From: CAUZFZ01 sp963579025
GTDB lineage: Bacteria; Planctomycetota; Planctomycetia; Planctomycetales; Planctomycetaceae
Length of the DNA stretch: 64,000 nt
Direction of reading: 5' to 3'
Assembly (NCBI GenBank): GCA_963579025.1
Contig: CAUZFZ010000025.1
Coordinates: 1 to 64,000, forward strand
Translations under genes and position numbers: made by a program
In this document: positions 45,345 to 53,591 of the stretch, piece after piece
Position numbering within the stretch: the first letter of the stretch is position 1
How the letters are laid out: each line of letters opens with the position of its first letter
Notes under the pieces: model-generated
The model's input: the letters and a program-made list of their open reading frames with translations, nothing else
What the model was told of the DNA's origin: nothing
Databases searched by the model: none

Positions 45345-45543
45345 GTCATCGTGCCGCTGCTGGGAGATCCCCACAGAAAATGGACGACCGCAACCAGGCA
45401 CGGATTTTCGCGAGTACGAACTGTATGATCATCAGACTGATCCACAGGAGAACGTGAATCTCGCCAACCGACCGTCTCACAAACAGCTTCTCAGCAGCTT
45501 GCTGATACGCATGCGGCAGGGCTGGCAGGTATTTTCGAAGTGA
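45345..45543 (+). pseudogene. Sulfatase 3' remnant, frameshifted
   Basis: Two adjacent frames match a sulfatase C-terminus. 45345-45404 reads VIVPLLGDPHRKWTTATRHG, the late-sulfatase motif. A different frame to 45543 reads REYELYDHQTDPQENVNLAN through WQVFSK and the stop, the usual sulfatase ending. The change of frame plus missing sequence between them, and the absence of any FGly motif or N-terminal part upstream, show a degraded remnant. It lies just upstream of an intact nitrilase-like gene. Confidence 0.8.
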
Positions 45544-45575
45544 CACGGTCTGAGACGCCGTTACAGGGAGTTGAC

Positions 45576-46484
45576 ATGAGATACACCGCTCGGACAGCAG
45601 CAGTCTTAGTCCTTCTGACATTCGGCACGGTGTCGCACACGCAAAGTGCCGAAAAGCAGGCAAGACGCGAGAGCATTCGTGTTGGACTCGCGTCTCTGCG
45701 TCTCTCGAAGGACGTCGCATCCGGTGTCGCGAAGATCAAAAGCACATTGAAGGAATGCGCCGATCAAGGCGTTGAGATCGTGTGCTTTCCCGAGACATAC
45801 CTGCCCGGTCTACGGGGAGCGGACCGAAATCTTCCGCCGATCGACCAGCCTGCCATGGAAAAAGCCGTTCAGGAGATTGCCGACGCATGCCGCAGGCGTA
45901 ATGTCGCGGCGATTGTCGGCACGGAGTGGAAGACCGAACTCGGACTGGAAAACCGTGCCATCGTCATTGATCGGAAGGGCAAGGTCCTCGGACACCAGAC
46001 CAAGAACCAGATCACGCCTGGTGGCGAGTCCGAGAACTATGTGCCAGACGGCAGGCGGCAGATGTTCGACGTAGACGGCTTACGGTTTGGGATTTCGATT
46101 TGCCATGAGGGCTGGCGCTATCCAGAGACCGTTCGCTGGGCGGCCGTGCGTGGAGCTCAGGTCGTCTTTCAGCCTCAGGTGACGGGGTCGGATCATCTTG
46201 ATCCCGCTCCTCCCGTAAAATGGGGCGAGTCCTTTTACGAAAAGGCCATGCAATGCCGTGCCGAAGAGAACTCGGTCTTCTTCGTCAGTGTGAACCGGGC
46301 GATGAAACGTCAGAACTCAGCGTCCAGCGTGATCGATCCTAAGGGAGACCTGATGACGTTCGTGCCGCGCGGCGAGGAGAAACTTCTGGTCGTTGACCTG
46401 GATTTGCGTCAAGCCACTGGATTCTACGCGAGTCGATTTCAACCCGATCTTTACCTGGAACGGGGACAGACCAACCGACGATAA
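45576..46484 (+). CDS. Secreted carbon-nitrogen hydrolase family protein
   Basis: A 302-residue nitrilase-superfamily protein with a signal peptide (MRYTARTAAVLVLLTFG, cleavage near residue 24). The triad appears as Glu73 (FPETYLPG), Lys143 (HQTKNQITPGG) and Cys176 (GISICHEGWRYPE). The start at 45576 has AGGGAG upstream; one at 45540 would add 12 residues before the signal peptide. It is exported, unlike the cytoplasmic member at 30071, and lies among remnants of sugar catabolic genes, so it may deamidate or cleave an extracellular amide. Intact. Confidence 0.85.
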   Translation: MRYTARTAAVLVLLTFGTVSHTQSAEKQARRESIRVGLASLRLSKDVASGVAKIKSTLKECADQGVEIVCFPETYLPGLRGADRNLPPIDQPAMEKAVQEIADACRRRNVAAIVGTEWKTELGLENRAIVIDRKGKVLGHQTKNQITPGGESENYVPDGRRQMFDVDGLRFGISICHEGWRYPETVRWAAVRGAQVVFQPQVTGSDHLDPAPPVKWGESFYEKAMQCRAEENSVFFVSVNRAMKRQNSASSVIDPKGDLMTFVPRGEEKLLVVDLDLRQATGFYASRFQPDLYLERGQTNRR

Positions 46485-47129
46485 TTACGTCGGTTTTTCG
46501 TCGGACCAGCCGACCTGCCTCGCGATCTCTCGCATGCTCCGGACGACGAGTCGAACGATTACAATCGCGATCTCGCGGAAGCCGTTGCGGCGTGGACCTT
46601 GGACAAGGAAGCCGGCACCCTTCTTCGCGACGTCTCCGATTTGCGGGCTCACCACCTTTGGAGCGCACTGCAGGAACTGCCCGCCACTCTCACTGGCGAT
46701 CGCCGCCACGTCGTCAAATTCGCGCGCACCGAACGCCTCGTCGTCGCCTACCGCGATGTGCCGAAGAGCAGCTTCACCTCGGGCCACCACACCGCCTGGG
46801 TGGGACGCTTCGAAGACACGATCGCAGGCAAACCCGGCGACTACCGCGTGAAGCTCTTCCACGGCACATTGCGCAACGAGTCGGACAAGCCAGGGCAGGG
46901 AAACATCGATTGCGGATACTCCGACGTCGAACTCCTCGCCCACGGCACGATCATCGCGACGACCTACCTCAAGTATGCCGAGGATCGCGAGAAACATTCG
47001 GTGATGAATACCCGCTTAGCCCTGGCAGAAACGGATGCATTCGCCGGAGAAACCGCGACCGGCCCGGGGGTCGCTGAAGCCGTAAATGGGCTGCCGTGGT
47101 GCTCGAAGGTGAGGCCTTCCGCTCGTTAG
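46485..47129 (+). pseudogene. Sialidase/BNR-like C-terminal fragment
   Basis: An open frame of about 214 residues, without a good start (TTG at 46599 is possible). Residues such as VVAYRDVPKSSF, HHTAWVGRFEDTIAG, DYRVKLFHGT and the ending SDVELLAHGTIIATTYLKYA look like the last third of exo-alpha-sialidase-like (BNR-repeat) proteins. The N-terminal two-thirds and signal peptide are missing, and the upstream part does not resemble the family. A sampled 60-base line is 68% G+C, unlike the AT-richer operon that follows. It probably is a truncated gene disrupted by the insertion downstream. Confidence 0.65.
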
Positions 47130-47134
47130 ATTTG

Positions 47135-47881
47135 CTAATCACCGATTTGGGTTCTCGTTACGTCGCAGACCTTTCCCTCAAGAAGCTGACATCGATCGGT
47201 ATCTGGCTCGCCGATTCGACGTGAACACCACTTGACGAGGCAGCGCAACGATAAACAGTAATTAGGATTAGCGAGGATCTTTTCAAGATTGACTCGACCT
47301 GCGACTCTCTCACCGTCCGATCGCTCGTCATAACTCTGCCCGACATCACGACAGTACTGCTTCAATTTTCCTTTTGGACCACGTATGGCCTCTGGATCAC
47401 CGTTCAGTTCTTTAATTGCAAGCCCCAATGTCTCGTTCACGGCTTCAACATCTGCGAGAAAGTACGCCTCGATCATTGGAACAAACAAATGCACGGATGC
47501 TCGTTCCTGAATGCCTCTTGGCAGAAGAATCTTGTCGAGCGGTTCTCGGTACATCTCGTAGACAGCTTCATGCATGGCCTTTCTGTCGTGTTCCAAATCG
47601 TCTACGACAATTGCCAGATTCGCTGGAGAACGCTCAAGGAAACCGCGGATCTTCAGCGCGAAATCTTCTTGCTTTGAAGACAACCTCTTCCCCTTGCCGA
47701 CCATCTTCTGTTTGTGCTTTTTCGAGCGAGGACTCAATTGTCCGATACGTTGCTTCACAACAAAGTGACAGTGGCCAGTCTCTTCAAGGCTGCGGAGAAA
47801 GGCTGGCAAAAACTGCTCTTCGCCTTTGCCTGTCACCCAGAGTCCAACAGTGAAGAATGCCCATTCATCCATCGACGACAT
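47135..47881 (-). CDS. DUF4276/TOPRIM-like protein, partner of the ATPase
   Basis: A 248-residue protein. WVTGKGEEQFLPAFLRSL (residues 16-32) holds the conserved Glu of TOPRIM-like DUF4276 proteins, IVVDDLEHDR (91-100) the acidic DxD-like motif, and MIEAYFLAD (136-144) the third conserved element. It starts three bases after the ATPase stop with a GGAG inside the ATPase 3' end, so the two are one operon. TOPRIM proteins paired with AAA ATPases act as nucleases in OLD, Gabija and PARIS-type defence. Exact family membership is inferred and should be checked by profile search. Confidence 0.7.
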   Translation of the reverse strand: MSSMDEWAFFTVGLWVTGKGEEQFLPAFLRSLEETGHCHFVVKQRIGQLSPRSKKHKQKMVGKGKRLSSKQEDFALKIRGFLERSPANLAIVVDDLEHDRKAMHEAVYEMYREPLDKILLPRGIQERASVHLFVPMIEAYFLADVEAVNETLGLAIKELNGDPEAIRGPKGKLKQYCRDVGQSYDERSDGERVAGRVNLEKILANPNYCLSLRCLVKWCSRRIGEPDTDRCQLLEGKVCDVTRTQIGD

Positions 47882-47884
47882 GTC

Positions 47885-49078
47885 CTACTCCCCAACGCTT
47901 GCGCATTCGTCACGCGATTGCCCGGCAAGCGCTTCAGACATGTACAACGAACCGACTGAGTATTCATCAAGCAGATCGTGGATCTCTGCGATGTCACTCA
48001 CCCGTTTGAGAGACGTCTTCCCTTCGTCCATTACTGCGGCGAGGATATCGCTTGGCTCGAACTGGCTGATAAGGACCGGCGAGTGCGTCGCAACTAGGAT
48101 TTGCTTGTTCCAATTTGTTGCGGCAAGCTGCATTGCTTCCGCGAGAACGGAAATTGCCCACGGATGAAGCGATATCTCTGGTTCGTCGAACAGTAACATT
48201 GAGGTTCGGTGCGCACCTTCCGAGAACAACGCCGTCAACAACAATAACATCTGCAAATGTCCATCGGACACTCCCGACGCGTTGATCGGATTCTGCCGCC
48301 CTTTTTCGAGAAAACTGGCATAGACAGCATTGGGGCCGATTTGATCGAAGACAATCCCGTCGAAGTCCGGAAACGCACGCTTCATAAATTTCATGATGGT
48401 TCCGTAACGGTCGTCGATTTCCGTCTTGTCCTTGATATTCCTCAATGCGGACCAGATGTTTTGCCCTCGGTCAAACAAATGCGTGTGGTAACTCGAATCC
48501 GATCCGCGCGTCTTCAACGGATGCAACGCGAATGATCGCGAGTGGTAGTATCGGACAAAGTGAAGTAGCTGATCGAGTTCTCCAGCAAGCGAATCGTCCG
48601 TGTTGAAATTTAAATAAGTGGAGAGAGTCAGCTTTTCTGGCTCTCTAAGCTTCTCGATGGGAACGAGTTGCTTAACCGCGGCGTGATACAACGTCGCCTT
48701 GTCGGATCCAGTAGCTCTTTCGACCAGGACGTCTCCGTTGGCGGTAAGGCTCTCGCCAGCGGATGGATTGATGCGTCCATCGGTGAGGTCAAACGTGAGG
48801 GTATACTTAACGGCTTCCGTTTCCAGGCAAATCGTAATCGATTGATCATCCTCTGCCGCGCCGTCATACAACACCCCAATGCCGTGGCTCCGATTCGATG
48901 ATGCCTCGGCAACCCCGCGAATGGCGCAATCTCGGACAAACCAGATTGAATCCAAAAACGTTGACTTTCCCGATCCGTTAGGACCGAATAGTACGCAAAT
49001 GTCGCCAACGGATAACCTCTGAACCTGCGCAAGCGATCGAAAGTTCTTTATCGATACACTGCTCAACTTTGTCACCAT
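47885..49078 (-). CDS. AAA/ABC-type ATPase (AAA_21-like)
   Basis: A 397-residue ATPase: Walker A GPNGSGKST (32-40), a signature-like SGVSDGHLQMLLLL (268-281), Walker B MLLFDEPE (294-301) and an ATHSP H-loop (330-334). The domain plan is that of RecF/SMC-like AAA_15/AAA_21 proteins. Two sampled 60-base lines of the gene are about 40% and 47% G+C, lower than the flanking remnants (68%), suggesting transfer. It is first in a two-gene operon with the DUF4276-like protein. A phage-defence role is inferred from the pairing. Confidence 0.88.
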   Translation of the reverse strand: MVTKLSSVSIKNFRSLAQVQRLSVGDICVLFGPNGSGKSTFLDSIWFVRDCAIRGVAEASSNRSHGIGVLYDGAAEDDQSITICLETEAVKYTLTFDLTDGRINPSAGESLTANGDVLVERATGSDKATLYHAAVKQLVPIEKLREPEKLTLSTYLNFNTDDSLAGELDQLLHFVRYYHSRSFALHPLKTRGSDSSYHTHLFDRGQNIWSALRNIKDKTEIDDRYGTIMKFMKRAFPDFDGIVFDQIGPNAVYASFLEKGRQNPINASGVSDGHLQMLLLLTALFSEGAHRTSMLLFDEPEISLHPWAISVLAEAMQLAATNWNKQILVATHSPVLISQFEPSDILAAVMDEGKTSLKRVSDIAEIHDLLDEYSVGSLYMSEALAGQSRDECASVGE

Positions 49079-49256
49079 CTATAATTCTCCAATCGGATTC
49101 AACGGCACGCGGCGAAGATGTTTGCCTATGTTCACGCAACTGTATTCGTCCCGTCATGATTCGGAAATGCTGCTGGAGCAAACTTTGCATCCCAAAGAAA
49201 AAGACATCATTGCACGCAATGCAGGATTCCCCGAAAAAGGTCACTGAAAAGCACGG

Positions 49257-49523
49257 CCACTGAGTAACGAACACTTCGTTCTCAAAGGCGTGATCCATGC
49301 TTGCCTGATGCCGTGCGACGCCCGTCTGGCGATCGACGAGCTTGCCTATCGCCCTCACTTGAGCGACTTCGCCGGCGTCGATGGAGTCACCGCGATCACC
49401 GTCAACGGACACGCCGCCGAGGTTCGCGCGCTCAGCTTCGGGGAACAACGATGCGGAATTGAAATCGCTCGCGATGGGGTCGCTGGATGGGCCAGTTCAG
49501 TTGTCCTGCGACCATCCACGTAA
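49257..49523 (+). pseudogene. DHDPS/N-acetylneuraminate lyase family N-terminal fragment
   Basis: A frame running from about 49257 reads FVLKGVIHACLMPCDARLAI then GVDGVTAITVNGHAAEVRAL and SFGEQR. This matches the beginning of dihydrodipicolinate synthase/N-acetylneuraminate lyase family proteins, including the NGHAAEV segment. The match fails after about residue 75, and the frame ends with an unrelated tail. No barrel remainder follows. It is a 5' remnant, left of the DUF4349 gene and right of the ATPase operon. Confidence 0.7.
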
Positions 49524-49555
49524 CATCGACCGTTTCGCCAAATTTGCGACGGCGG

Positions 49556-52500
49556 CTATGCCGTCGTTTGCGCCGGAGACGCTTTCCGGCGAATCCGTGC
49601 GATCACTCGGTAGACGGCGTACAGGACAAGTGCCCAGGGAAGAACGAAACAGAGGCCCACAATGACGACGGTCAGGCTCCAGGAAATCGCGGTGAAGCTG
49701 GTTGCCAGGCCTGTGCGAACCTGCGCCAGAAGTCCCCCGTCACTTGGAACGATCAGTTCCGCATTGGACAGCGTCACTTCCAGCCGCGCGATGGCCAGTT
49801 TGCCGTCGGGGACCTGCGGGTTGCGTGTCGACTGTTGCGCACGCACTGTGCCGGACGCCTTAAACTTCTCGACCACGTCACTGCCGCTGGCGAGTGGCAC
49901 GTCAAAGACCACCTTCGCTGTCACGCGCCCCGATCGCTCGTGCGCCAGATGCGACTCGACGGTTCGCCCTTGGCTTTCTTCCACAAGCGTCGACAGTGCG
50001 GCGGTCACCTGATCGACATCGCCCACCTCAATGCCCAGCGTGATCGTTTCACGCGGCGGGATGCGGGCCTGGTCGATGAGTGCTACCTGCACGCGAACCT
50101 TACTGTCGATCACATTTTCATCGTCCTGAGAACGTGTGACGTTGCGTGAGAAGACCTCACCGACCGAGTCCAGAACCGGCTGGTCGTCGCGCGGGATGTC
50201 GAAGTCCAACCGGGCCGTAATATTCTGCTTGTCCTGCTCGTTGAGCTGTGCGTTCAGGATGCGACCATTGGCGTTGTCCACGGCCGCTTGCAGCATGCGG
50301 TATCCGGCCGGCACGTCTTCTGTGGCGATCTGAAGTACGATCGTCTCGCGCGGTGCGACCAGTGCCATCGCCCAGAGTTCGACGTTGAACCCACGCTTGG
50401 ACTTAGTCACGTTCTTGCTATCGGGGTTCTCGGTCACTTCAAGCCGCATCACTTCGCCGGCAGCCTTCACGTCCATCAACACCGCGTCAGATTCGGCGAC
50501 GGGCAATTCGAACTGCACAGACCCGGTCGTTTTCTGGCTGTGCTGGCTCTTGAGCGAAGACGTGACGACTCGGCCACCCGCTTGTTGCACGCGTTCGAGA
50601 ATCGTCTTGTAGGCAGCCTCGGTGTCCGTGCAGGCCAGGTTCACGTGAGTGGTTTCGCGTGGGGCCACGTTGGCGACGTTGTACAGCGAAACGGAAAACT
50701 GTGTGTCCTTTCGCACGGTGCGGGCATCGCGAGGCAGACCGCTGCCACCATCCGCCTGCTGCACGCGATCAATGTCCAGCCGAGCCACGCGCCCGATCTG
50801 GCGCAAGCGATCGCGCAACGGGCCGGCAGCATCGCGGTCAATTTCAAAGTTAATCACCGCGCTGTACTGCTCTGCCTCGTGCTGCTTCAACTCGGATTTC
50901 GTGACCAGCCCGTTCGCCTCGTCGACCGCCTTCAGCGCCTCCTGATGCGCCTGCTCAACATCTTCGACCTCGATGCCCATCTGCACTCGCTCGGTTTCCG
51001 TCAATGCCGCCGCCGCACGAATCTCCTTCTCGGCAAGCGTGATCTTCAGCGTGCTCAGGGCGACCACATTGTTGTAATAACGCAGTTCACCTTCGGTCTC
51101 CTCAATCTTCGTGCGCCACAGCCCCAGTTCCTTTTCCGCCTTGAGCAGATGCTCAATCTCTCCCTTGCCGTTCTTAATCATCTCCAGCAGCCGCTCTTCC
51201 ATGGCCCGCGCTGCCCGAAGTCGGCTTTCCAGGTCTGTGTACTGCTTAGTGATGTCCTGGCTACCAATCTTCTGGTTCTTGAGTTCTCCCAGGGCACGGA
51301 GCTTCAGGACAAGCGTGTCCAGCCGCTCGGGCAACACGCGAATGACGACGCTGCCCCGCATCTTGCCATTCGGTAACTGCTCACTGTCCACCGTGGCGAT
51401 GAACCCGCCTTCCTCGGTCGTAATCCCGGTGATCTTCTCGACCGCGGAGTCGAACGAGTCGACCTCGAACTCCATTTCGCCGGAACGTATGACCTTGCGT
51501 TGCGTGACGGCCGCTGGCTGGGCCTGATGGACCTCTACCTCGGCTAAGTCATCGGCCTGCTCTGGCTCAGCTTCGGGTCCGTCCTGCTCTACCAATGCGA
51601 GGGTTGGCCCTTTGACGACACCCTGTTGCAAGGGCACAGCCTGGATCGCTTCCAGTCCCACGAGCAGATTGTCGGGCTTGAAGTAAAGCTGCACGGCAAC
51701 AGCAGTCTCAGGGGCCGCTGTCACAAGGGAGCTGGCGGACCCGTAATAAGGGGTGTCGTCCAGCGACGCGATCGATCTGCCGAGGGCGCCGGCGCCAGCT
51801 ACCAAAGTATCATCGGCGCCAGCCGGATACCGGCCGTCACCACCAGCAGTTTCCGCACCATTGACAGTCAGTGTGCTCTGCAGTGTGGGACGCCGGGCGG
51901 TCGGCCCGGCGATGCGTGTGTACTCGCTACCGGCCCCCTGCTCAAGCGGGCGACGGTATTCGACTTCGCTCGTCGAAGTGTCAGGCGACTTCGTGGTCGG
52001 ATGACTCCACCGACTGTCCGCCACACGCCCGGATTCATCGTGTGGCATGCCCGCATAACCTGAGTCCATCCCTTGAGTCGTTCGTTCCGGCAGTCCTCCG
52101 GGATAGCCTTCCGTCCTAGCGTACGCATACAGCTCGATGTCGTTCGGCGGCGTGACATAGTAGCCAGCGCCGTCGCTGGAGAGAGCACCCGAACCCAACT
52201 CGTCAAATGCAACAGCTTCGCGACGGGTCCGGCTCGCAAGGATCTGGCGGGGCGACAGATCCAGACCGTCGTCATATGTCATGGTCGTTCCGCCGGATAC
52301 TTGTGCCAGTGACGGAGTGGAGCTGGCTGTGACAACTGCCTGGTCCCGCTGGGACGTCCCAGGAAAGATCAGGTGGCCCTGCTCAATCGTGTCAGCGACG
52401 AACGCACCGAGAACACCACACACACACAGCATCACGACCGCCGCCGTGCCCACCGCGAGTCTTCGATACAGTGGCCAAGGCCGCCAACGCGGCCGAGCCG

Positions 52501-52726
52501 ACACACGCAGCGACTGGATCATACGATCCTCCAGAGCCGGATCTGGTTGCGCATCCGAAAACAGCCCACGCATCGTGTCATCGAACGAACGGGCCTGCTG
52601 TACCGCTTCAGCACATTGCGGGCAGGCGTCGAGGTGCCGTTCCAGGCGTTCCAGGTCGGACGTATCCAACCCACCCGTCAGCCAGGTCGCCACATTTTCC
52701 AGAACCCATGCATGTTCGGACATCAC
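49556..52726 (-). CDS. Anti-sigma-like zinc-finger protein with DUF4349 and tandem repeats
   Basis: A 1056-residue protein. The N-terminus has H31-x3-C35-x2-C38 (HLDACPQC), a zinc-finger anti-sigma motif, then a helix (about 88-112). A disordered segment (about 120-400) precedes a DUF4349-like domain (about 405-570) with a coiled coil. Four related repeats follow (about 573-685, 683-788, 788-888 and 887-987), marked by APRET or PPRET entries (GIEVED, NLACTDTE, IATEDV and GIEVGDV), and a C-terminal helix (about 1012-1040). It is coupled to an ECF sigma gene (ATGA). The repeats are probably periplasmic and may sense ligand or surface stress. Confidence 0.85.
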   Translation of the reverse strand: MMSEHAWVLENVATWLTGGLDTSDLERLERHLDACPQCAEAVQQARSFDDTMRGLFSDAQPDPALEDRMIQSLRVSARPRWRPWPLYRRLAVGTAAVVMLCVCGVLGAFVADTIEQGHLIFPGTSQRDQAVVTASSTPSLAQVSGGTTMTYDDGLDLSPRQILASRTRREAVAFDELGSGALSSDGAGYYVTPPNDIELYAYARTEGYPGGLPERTTQGMDSGYAGMPHDESGRVADSRWSHPTTKSPDTSTSEVEYRRPLEQGAGSEYTRIAGPTARRPTLQSTLTVNGAETAGGDGRYPAGADDTLVAGAGALGRSIASLDDTPYYGSASSLVTAAPETAVAVQLYFKPDNLLVGLEAIQAVPLQQGVVKGPTLALVEQDGPEAEPEQADDLAEVEVHQAQPAAVTQRKVIRSGEMEFEVDSFDSAVEKITGITTEEGGFIATVDSEQLPNGKMRGSVVIRVLPERLDTLVLKLRALGELKNQKIGSQDITKQYTDLESRLRAARAMEERLLEMIKNGKGEIEHLLKAEKELGLWRTKIEETEGELRYYNNVVALSTLKITLAEKEIRAAAALTETERVQMGIEVEDVEQAHQEALKAVDEANGLVTKSELKQHEAEQYSAVINFEIDRDAAGPLRDRLRQIGRVARLDIDRVQQADGGSGLPRDARTVRKDTQFSVSLYNVANVAPRETTHVNLACTDTEAAYKTILERVQQAGGRVVTSSLKSQHSQKTTGSVQFELPVAESDAVLMDVKAAGEVMRLEVTENPDSKNVTKSKRGFNVELWAMALVAPRETIVLQIATEDVPAGYRMLQAAVDNANGRILNAQLNEQDKQNITARLDFDIPRDDQPVLDSVGEVFSRNVTRSQDDENVIDSKVRVQVALIDQARIPPRETITLGIEVGDVDQVTAALSTLVEESQGRTVESHLAHERSGRVTAKVVFDVPLASGSDVVEKFKASGTVRAQQSTRNPQVPDGKLAIARLEVTLSNAELIVPSDGGLLAQVRTGLATSFTAISWSLTVVIVGLCFVLPWALVLYAVYRVIARIRRKASPAQTTA

Positions 52727-53304
52727 ACCGACCCTCCAGTATGTTCACAGTCAATGTGCTCCAGCTTCGCGCGGAGCATCTTCATGCCACGATGGAGCAG
52801 TCCCCGCAACGCGCCGTTGGACATTCCAAGCTCTGTGCAAATCGTGTCGTAGTCCGAGCCGCTGATGTAGCGCAGCATCAGGGGATCGCGGTACTGTTCC
52901 GGGATCGAACGGAGCACGGCGAGGAACTGGTCGCGCATCTCACTATTCTCCGCCTGTTCGCTTGGGCCCGGGCTAACGTCTGGCACCCGGTTGAGCGCGT
53001 TGTTGTCGGCGGACAGTGGGCCTGCACGCCGTTTCCGCTGGTCGCGTCGAGCGGCATCAATCACGACGTTTTGTGCGATTGTCAGGAGCCACGGCCGAAA
53101 TGCATCTGGATCCGCCAATTGCGGCAATCGCCGAAACGCGATCAGCAGCGTCTCCTGCAGCAGGTCTTCGGCACGATGCACATCGCCGGTTTCCAGGTAC
53201 AGCCGCCCGAAGACAAGCCGGCTGACACGACGCACCAGTTCCTCAAACGCACCCTGGTTGCCCTGGCACGCACTTCGGATCAATGTCTTTTCACAATCGG
53301 TCAT
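52723..53304 (-). CDS. ECF RNA polymerase sigma factor
   Basis: A 193-residue sigma factor: region 2 is RLYLETGDVHRAEDLLQET then FRPWLLTIAQNVVIDAARR; region 4 is PEQYRDPLMLRYISGSDYD followed by GMSNGALRGLLHRGMKML. The stop overlaps the ATG of the giant zinc-finger protein (ATGATG), so they are a co-translated sigma/regulator pair. The divergent sulfatase gene lies 287 bases away. Confidence 0.93.
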   Translation of the reverse strand: MTDCEKTLIRSACQGNQGAFEELVRRVSRLVFGRLYLETGDVHRAEDLLQETLLIAFRRLPQLADPDAFRPWLLTIAQNVVIDAARRDQRKRRAGPLSADNNALNRVPDVSPGPSEQAENSEMRDQFLAVLRSIPEQYRDPLMLRYISGSDYDTICTELGMSNGALRGLLHRGMKMLRAKLEHIDCEHTGGSV

Positions 53305-53591
53305 GAGCGTCTCACCACATATGAGACGTCAATTCCACATCCGGCGCGCGCCGAAAACAAGAGGCTTGTCGTTGGGAGGCTTTTCCATCGCATCGGGTAT
53401 CGCACTTCCGATCCTGGATACGGACTCTTGTTCGAGCGTCAGCACGGGCCAGCGTGTCCGTACGATTCGGCGAACTGATTCATCTGTTATCCTGTACCCG
53501 CTCCCGGCAGGCGTCAGGGATGGCACGCATGACAAGGAAGATGGCCGAGAACGCGAAGGACTCGGAGCGGGTGACGTCAACAGGTCGTCAT

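Noticed and set aside
48978..49448. Minus-strand open frame of 156 codons upstream of the ATPase
   Set aside because: It overlaps the ATPase start and the opposite strand of the DHDPS remnant, has no recognisable motif and no clear ribosome site.
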